From Trematomus loennbergii (taxonomy: Eukaryota > Chordata > Actinopteri > Perciformes > Nototheniidae), in contig JAAOOA010000185.1 in the NCBI GenBank assembly GCA_012861695.1, positions 406,501 through 470,500 on the forward strand: a stretch of 64,000 nt of DNA. The letters are read 5' to 3'. Under the pieces are notes generated by a model. That model ran no database searches, was not told the origin of the DNA, and saw only the letters and a program-made list of their open reading frames with translations. Both the position numbers and the translations under genes were made by a program. Position 1 is the first letter of the stretch; every line of letters starts with the position of its first letter. Positions 59,396 to 64,000 of this stretch are shown one piece after another.

Positions 59396-59614
59396 TGTAG
59401 TATATAGTGCCGCGCACATATACCATCAGGACGTTACTGATGTGGTGCGGCTGCGGAGTGATACTGTGTGTATGCAAGCCCGCATCTTGAACGCATGTAT
59501 GTATCATGGCTGAAGACTTACTAAGTAAATAAAGATGCCTCATACAAAGGTCTACGGATACCTTATTACTCTCCATGACCTGCGGTCAACTATATAGCAT
59601 AAAGGACTATTACA
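59396..59614 (+). repeat. 5' LTR (219 bases)
   Basis: Begins TGTAGTATATAGTGCCGCGC and ends TTACA. AATAAA at 59528-59533 is a polyadenylation signal. The first 24 bases recur exactly at 63977-64000. Confidence 0.88.
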
Positions 59615-59630
59615 TGGTGTCAGAAGTCGG
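59615..59630 (+). other. Primer binding site
   Basis: TGGTGTCAGAAGTCGG directly follows the 5' LTR. The TGG start complements a tRNA CCA end. The sequence is close to primer sites described as tRNA-Leu, but the exact tRNA is an inference. Confidence 0.65.
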
Positions 59631-59757
59631 TCCAGTTCGTCATTTTGCCGGAGGTAAACAGATGAAAGTTGTGTTAGCCTAAAGCCTAGCTAACAGGTGC
59701 GGTCCCCAGAGAGCGGGAGTCGCAATATTTTTTTTGGAAGAAAGAAAAAAGAGAGAG

Positions 59758-61158
59758 ATGGATCGATTCGAATTACCATCTCCACTGGTACTCACTGGCA
59801 ACTTGGGAGAAAACTGGCGACGATGGGAACAACGCTTCCAAATCTACATGACCGCGAGTGGTGCAGACGGTAAGGACAGGAAGATTAAAGTGGCCATACT
59901 GCTGCATGCACTAGGAGAGGAGGCTCTTGAAGTTTACAACACGCTAGACATCGCACACGGTGAAGATGAAGGTGAAGAAGCAGATGAACAGACTGTTAAT
60001 GATATTCTAGCAGCATTCAGAGCCTATTGTCTGCCGAAGAAGAACACGGTGTTTGAGAGACATCAGTTTTGGGCACATCCTATGTCAGGTAACACCACGA
60101 TTGAGAAATATGTGACGGAGCTCAAGCAAAAGAGCAAGGATTGTGAATTTTATACCACAGAAAATGACATGATCAGAGACAAGATTGTGTTTAGTATGAA
60201 TGACCAGAGACTGAAAGAGAGACTTTTAAGAGAACCTAATCTCACATTAGAAAGGGCCATAGACACCTGCAGAGCTGCTGAGACGGCCAAAGTTCAAATG
60301 CTAGCTATGAATGCAGCAGCCCAGGAGATGTCTGTACTTGCAGTGCACAAGAATAGTCGACAAGGACAAAAGACACGCACACCGCCTATACAACGTACAC
60401 AAGACATGGGACAAAGACATGAAACATGCAAACAATGTGATAAATCACACCAGCCAAGACAGTGTCCAGCATATGGAGTATCCTGCCATAATTGTGGAAA
60501 ACAGAATCACTATGCAAAAATGTGTAGGTCAGCTAAAGCCCAACATCACAAGACAGTACATGATGTTTCTCCGGAAATAGACACCCTATATATTGGGACA
60601 GTGAACATTGATCAGCTGAAGTCTAAAGCTGACAAGTCGTGGCATTCTAATGTAAATGTTGACTGCATGTGTGTCAAGTTTAAGTTGGACACAGGAGCAG
60701 AGGCCAACGTCCTGCCACTGAAAGTATTCACAGCGATGACCCGAAAAGCCAGACGTGAAAGAAGAACACACCTCAAACTACAGCCTACAAAGACAGTGCT
60801 GGTGGCATATGGAGGGATGAGATTGAAGCCGGAAGGGGTGGTAACACTCAAATGCTCCACTCCCAAAACACAGGCAAGTCTGACATTTTATGTTTCCAGG
60901 CACTCATCCATTCCCATATTAGGAAACGAGGCATGTGAAGAACTGCGCCTGGTGAAAAGAGTGGACATTGACTCAATAGAAGTGAAACATCCCACAACAA
61001 AAGAGGAGCTCATAGCTCAGCACCCAACTGTCTTTGAGGGTTTAGGTGAGTTTGCTGGAGAATATCACATCCACACTGACCCCAAGGCCACACCTGTCAT
61101 ACATGGCTGTAGGAAAATACCACTGGCAGTAATGGACAGACTGAGAGACACTCTATGA
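59758..61158 (+). CDS. Gypsy Gag, protease and start of reverse transcriptase
   Basis: The likely start is ATG 59758 (MDRFELPSP); an earlier in-frame TTG at 59734 is a weaker choice. The capsid-like region has RFQIYMTASG and DILAAFRAYC. Two zinc knuckles follow near 60427-60525, the second a standard CX2CX4HX4C. The aspartic protease active site is DTGAEANVLPL near 60690. The frame enters the reverse transcriptase N-terminus (IPLAVMDRLRDTL) and then stops at a one-base frameshift near 61155. Gag packages the RNA and the protease cuts the polyprotein. Gag and pol appear to be in one frame originally. Confidence 0.85.
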   Translation: MDRFELPSPLVLTGNLGENWRRWEQRFQIYMTASGADGKDRKIKVAILLHALGEEALEVYNTLDIAHGEDEGEEADEQTVNDILAAFRAYCLPKKNTVFERHQFWAHPMSGNTTIEKYVTELKQKSKDCEFYTTENDMIRDKIVFSMNDQRLKERLLREPNLTLERAIDTCRAAETAKVQMLAMNAAAQEMSVLAVHKNSRQGQKTRTPPIQRTQDMGQRHETCKQCDKSHQPRQCPAYGVSCHNCGKQNHYAKMCRSAKAQHHKTVHDVSPEIDTLYIGTVNIDQLKSKADKSWHSNVNVDCMCVKFKLDTGAEANVLPLKVFTAMTRKARRERRTHLKLQPTKTVLVAYGGMRLKPEGVVTLKCSTPKTQASLTFYVSRHSSIPILGNEACEELRLVKRVDIDSIEVKHPTTKEELIAQHPTVFEGLGEFAGEYHIHTDPKATPVIHGCRKIPLAVMDRLRDTL

Positions 61159-61159
61159 C

Positions 61160-61926
61160 TTGTTACAAGCTGATGTTATTGTACAGGTAACTGAGCCTAC
61201 ACCATGGGTTAATAGCCTGGTGATCACAGAAAAAAAAGACAGAAAAAAGATACGGGTTTGCTTGGATCCCAGTGACTTAAACAAAGCTATACTCAGGCAG
61301 CACTACTCCATTCCACGACCGATGAAGTTCTGTGCAAACTAGCTGGTAAGAAACTTTTCACAGTGCTGGATGAAAAAGATGGATATTGGCAAATAAAGCT
61401 AGATAAAGAGTCATCCCTACTGTGCACATTTAACACACCATGGGGGAGATACCGCTTTAAACGTCTTCCATTTGGGATCAAGTCAGCAAGTGAGGTTTTC
61501 CAGCAACGCAACTGTGAGACATTTGGAGATATCCAAGGGATCCACATCATTGCAGATGACATGATAATTGCTGCATCGTCAGAGAAAGAACACGATGAGA
61601 TATTACAGAAAGTGATAGCCAGAGCAAAGGAGGCTAATGTAAAGTTCAACAAAGACAAGATACAGTACAAGGTGAGCAGTGTCAACTACATGGGCCATAC
61701 TGTCACTTCAGAGGGTGTTAAAGCAGACAACGCTAAGATCAAGGCTATCACAGGCATGCCAACACCAACTGACAAAACAGGACTACAGCGATTGCTGGGC
61801 ATGGTAAAATACCTAGCTCAGTACATCCCAGGTGAGGCCACCATATCAGCACCACTGAGACAGTTGTTGAGAAAAGACAGTGTGTGGCTGTGGCAGCACG
61901 AACATGATGAAGCAGTCAAAAACTGA
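61160..61926 (+). pseudogene. Gypsy reverse transcriptase, frame broken twice
   Basis: Continues the polyprotein in a second frame (VTEPTPWVNSLVITEKKDRK and RVCLDPSDLNKAI) to a stop at 61342. It returns to the first frame with LDEKDGYWQIKLD, FKRLPFGIKSASEVFQ and the catalytic IIADDMII near 61550. A further one-base loss in an A run near 61922 ends the frame. The shifts look like single-base indels, not programmed sites. Confidence 0.82.
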
Positions 61927-63716
61927 AAGATGCTCTCATTACAGCTCCTGTACTCAGTTATTTTGACCCAAAGAAACAGCTCATCATACAGGCAGATGCA
62001 TCCAAAGATGGTTTGGGGGCATGTCTAATGCACGAGGGCCACCCAATTGCCTATGCATCAAGAGCACTAACACAAACAGAAAAGAACTATGCTCAAATAG
62101 AAAAGGAACTGTTAGCAATTGTCTTCTCTGTTAAGAGGTTCCATCAGTACGTGTACGGATTGAAAGTGGATGTGCAGTCAGACCACAAACCTCTGGAAAG
62201 CATTCTGAGAAAGCCGCTTGGAGCAGCTCCTTCCAGACTCCAACGGATGCTCCTCCAGCTGCAGCGATATGACTTGAATGTCATCTACACACCAGGTAAA
62301 GACCTACTGATTGCAGACACACTCTCACGAGCTGTCACACATGATGAACATTCAACAGTTGATGACATCACAGATGAGAAAGTTGTCTATGCTCTGGAGC
62401 CAACAGATGCTTTGAGCACTGAGATGCTGCAAAAGCTCAAAAGTGGAACAGCTAATGATGAAATACTACAGCTGCTGCAGGAAACACACAGACAGGGCTG
62501 GCCACGACACAGAAAACAAGTACACACTAAACTGGTTCAATACTGGCCTATCAGACATACTCTGTCAGTAATAGATGAGATAATGTTTGCAGGTGACAGG
62601 ATAATCCTCCCGAGCCCGATGAGAAGTGACATGCTGCAAACATTACATGTGGCTCATCAAGGAATGCAGCGGACAAAAGCACTTGCCAGAAGGCACTGGT
62701 ACTGGCCAGGTATGTCAAGAGAGATAGAACAAATGGTCGAGAATTGTGGGACATGTCAGCAGTTCCAGCCCAGAAACCAGAGGGAGCCTCTGATATCACA
62801 CGACATTCCTGAGCTTCCTTGGCTCAAAATAGGGGCTGACATCTTTGAAATAAAAGGACAATCATTCCTATTGATGGTCGACTACCTGTCAAAATATCCT
62901 GAGGTGCTTAACATTAACGACAAGACTTCACACACTGTCATTAAGAAAATGAAATCAGTCTTCTCCAGGATAGGAATACCAAAAGAGATAGTGTGTGACC
63001 ATGTCCCATTCGCGAGTCAAGAAATGAGGAACTTTGCAGAATCATGGGGCATAAAACTCACTCATTCCAGCCCAGGCTATGCACAGTCCAATGGCCTGGC
63101 TGAAAGGACCGTACAAACTGTTAAACATGTTCTTAAAAAAGCACAACTAACGAACACAGACCCTCATCTTGCCCTGCTCATCCTGAGAAACACACCTGTA
63201 ACAGGCATGCAATACTCACCCGCACAAATGCTCATGGGGAGAGTGCTAAGGAGCACCTTACCGAGCTCCACCGTGGTGCTTCAGCCTGCGGTGCCTAAGG
63301 ATGTTCACTCGACTCTCGAGAATCTACAGAGGAGGCAGCAGCAGTATTATGACAGAGGAACGAGGCCGCTTCCTGAGCTGCAACCAGGAAGTACTGTTCA
63401 CATGGAAACTGAACAGGGTTGGCGTCCAGCTTTGGTCACTGCACAGAGAGATGAGCCACGTTCCTATGATGTTGTCACATCTTCAGGTCAGCACTACAGG
63501 CGCAACAGGAGAAATCTGAGGAAAACAGCACACGACGCCCAAATGGACCCAGAACCTGACTTACCTGAAGACAATCAACTATGCATGCCAGATGCAGACA
63601 CATCAGAGACTGTTGAATGTGAAATGTCATCACCGCAGAGCACAAGAAGAACCAGATGTGGCCGATTTATTCGACCACCTGAGAGATACAAAGATTTCCT
63701 AATTGGCTCAGGCTAA
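61927..63716 (+). pseudogene. Gypsy RNase H and integrase
   Basis: Open from near the frameshift to the stop at 63714-63716. RNase H has QADASKDGLGACLMHEG, EKELLAIVFSVKRFHQYV and SDHKPLESI. Integrase has the HHCC finger (HVAHQGMQRTK, CGTCQQFQ), the catalytic core with ADIFEIKGQSFLLMVDYLSK, VCDHVPFASQ and SNGLAERTVQT, and a C-terminal tail. The middle core motif lacks the usual Gln before Phe and has His-Val in place of Asn-Gly, so integrase may be inactive. As it lies downstream of the frame breaks it could not be made as part of the polyprotein here. Confidence 0.82.
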
Positions 63717-63976
63717 AGGTTGTGATAAGACACAGTTAATACGTTAAAAATCCTTACTCTATTTGCTAAAAAGAAAAAAGAGAAGAGTAAGGTGTGTTGT
63801 TTATATGAGGATGTTGGAGTGAAATACACTGATTCTAAGTTGACATGTTAATGTTCATACAAAATATAATTCCATATATTCTTATGTTAACAAGTGAACA
63901 ATGTTAATATTGAGACCGTTATAGAATGTTTACTACAGCAAATGTTATATGCAACGTTCATTGTAAGAAAGGAGGA
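63717..63976 (+). other. Gypsy 3' untranslated region and polypurine tract
   Basis: AT-rich non-coding sequence ending in AAGAAAGGAGGA (63965-63976), the plus-strand primer just before the 3' LTR. Confidence 0.75.
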
Positions 63977-64000
63977 TGTAGTATATAGTGCCGCGCACAT
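63977..64000 (+). repeat. Start of 3' LTR
   Basis: 24 bases identical to the start of the 5' LTR. The rest lies outside the window. Confidence 0.88.

Larger units (their letters stand above)
59396..64000 (+). mobile_element. Ty3/gypsy LTR retrotransposon, 3' LTR cut by window end
   Basis: 5' LTR 59396-59614, primer site, gag-pol 59758-63716, polypurine tract and the start of the 3' LTR at 63977. GTAAC (59391-59395) is the likely five-base target copy; its partner lies beyond the window. It is inserted in TRIM promoter-flank sequence that is uninterrupted near 8255. The domain order protease, reverse transcriptase, RNase H, integrase is that of Ty3/gypsy. There is no envelope gene. Confidence 0.9.

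Overview
The window looks like a teleost fish (probably percomorph) nuclear chromosome. It holds a tandem array of RING/B-box/coiled-coil/B30.2 TRIM genes and fish-type repeats: an L2-like LINE, hAT-like and PIF/Harbinger-like DNA elements, and a Ty3/gypsy element. There is no sign of bacterial, plasmid or organellar DNA. All family calls are from reading motifs; no database was searched.

Layout. Five TRIM copies lie on the minus strand: copy 1 at 5249-6887, copy 2 at 11285-12920, copy 3 at 20884-22525, copy 4 at 38806-40435 and copy 5 at 53510-55150. The 5' side of a sixth, copy 0, enters at the left edge. Each unit appears to have a single coding exon preceded by a splice acceptor, an intron, and a short non-coding exon 1 whose donor I can see (for example 8046|8045). 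Copies 1 and 2 keep a consensus interferon-stimulated response element (ISRE) about 100 bases upstream of that donor. The other units have lost it.

Two unit types alternate. Type A (copies 1, 2, 5) has a short intron. Type B (copies 0, 3, 4) has a large mobile element, here called E, in the intron and a replacement block, here called G, fused into exon 1. E is complete at 23310-34376 (11.07 kb), with hAT-like ends and the 8-base target duplication CTAAACAT. It is present as a right-hand part at 1-1603 and as a deleted derivative at 42630-49086. G (2033-4497, 34828-38040, 49503-52762) carries a CpG-rich stretch with a possible first coding exon and a possible acidic last exon.

Transposons are deeply nested. 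An L2-like LINE carrying a Harbinger-like MITE and a 420-base hAT MITE each have an empty site in the sister unit. E carries further Harbinger-like and hAT elements. Exon 1 of copy 5 is hit by two DNA elements, with a Ty3/gypsy element (59396 to beyond 64000) next to them.

All five TRIM frames and the gypsy pol frame carry 1-2 base indels. Some frameshifts are shared between TRIM copies, so they are probably real mutations. Many are unique and could be assembly errors. The picture is an interferon-type TRIM cluster remodelled by segmental duplication, gene conversion and transposons that repeatedly remove its promoter.
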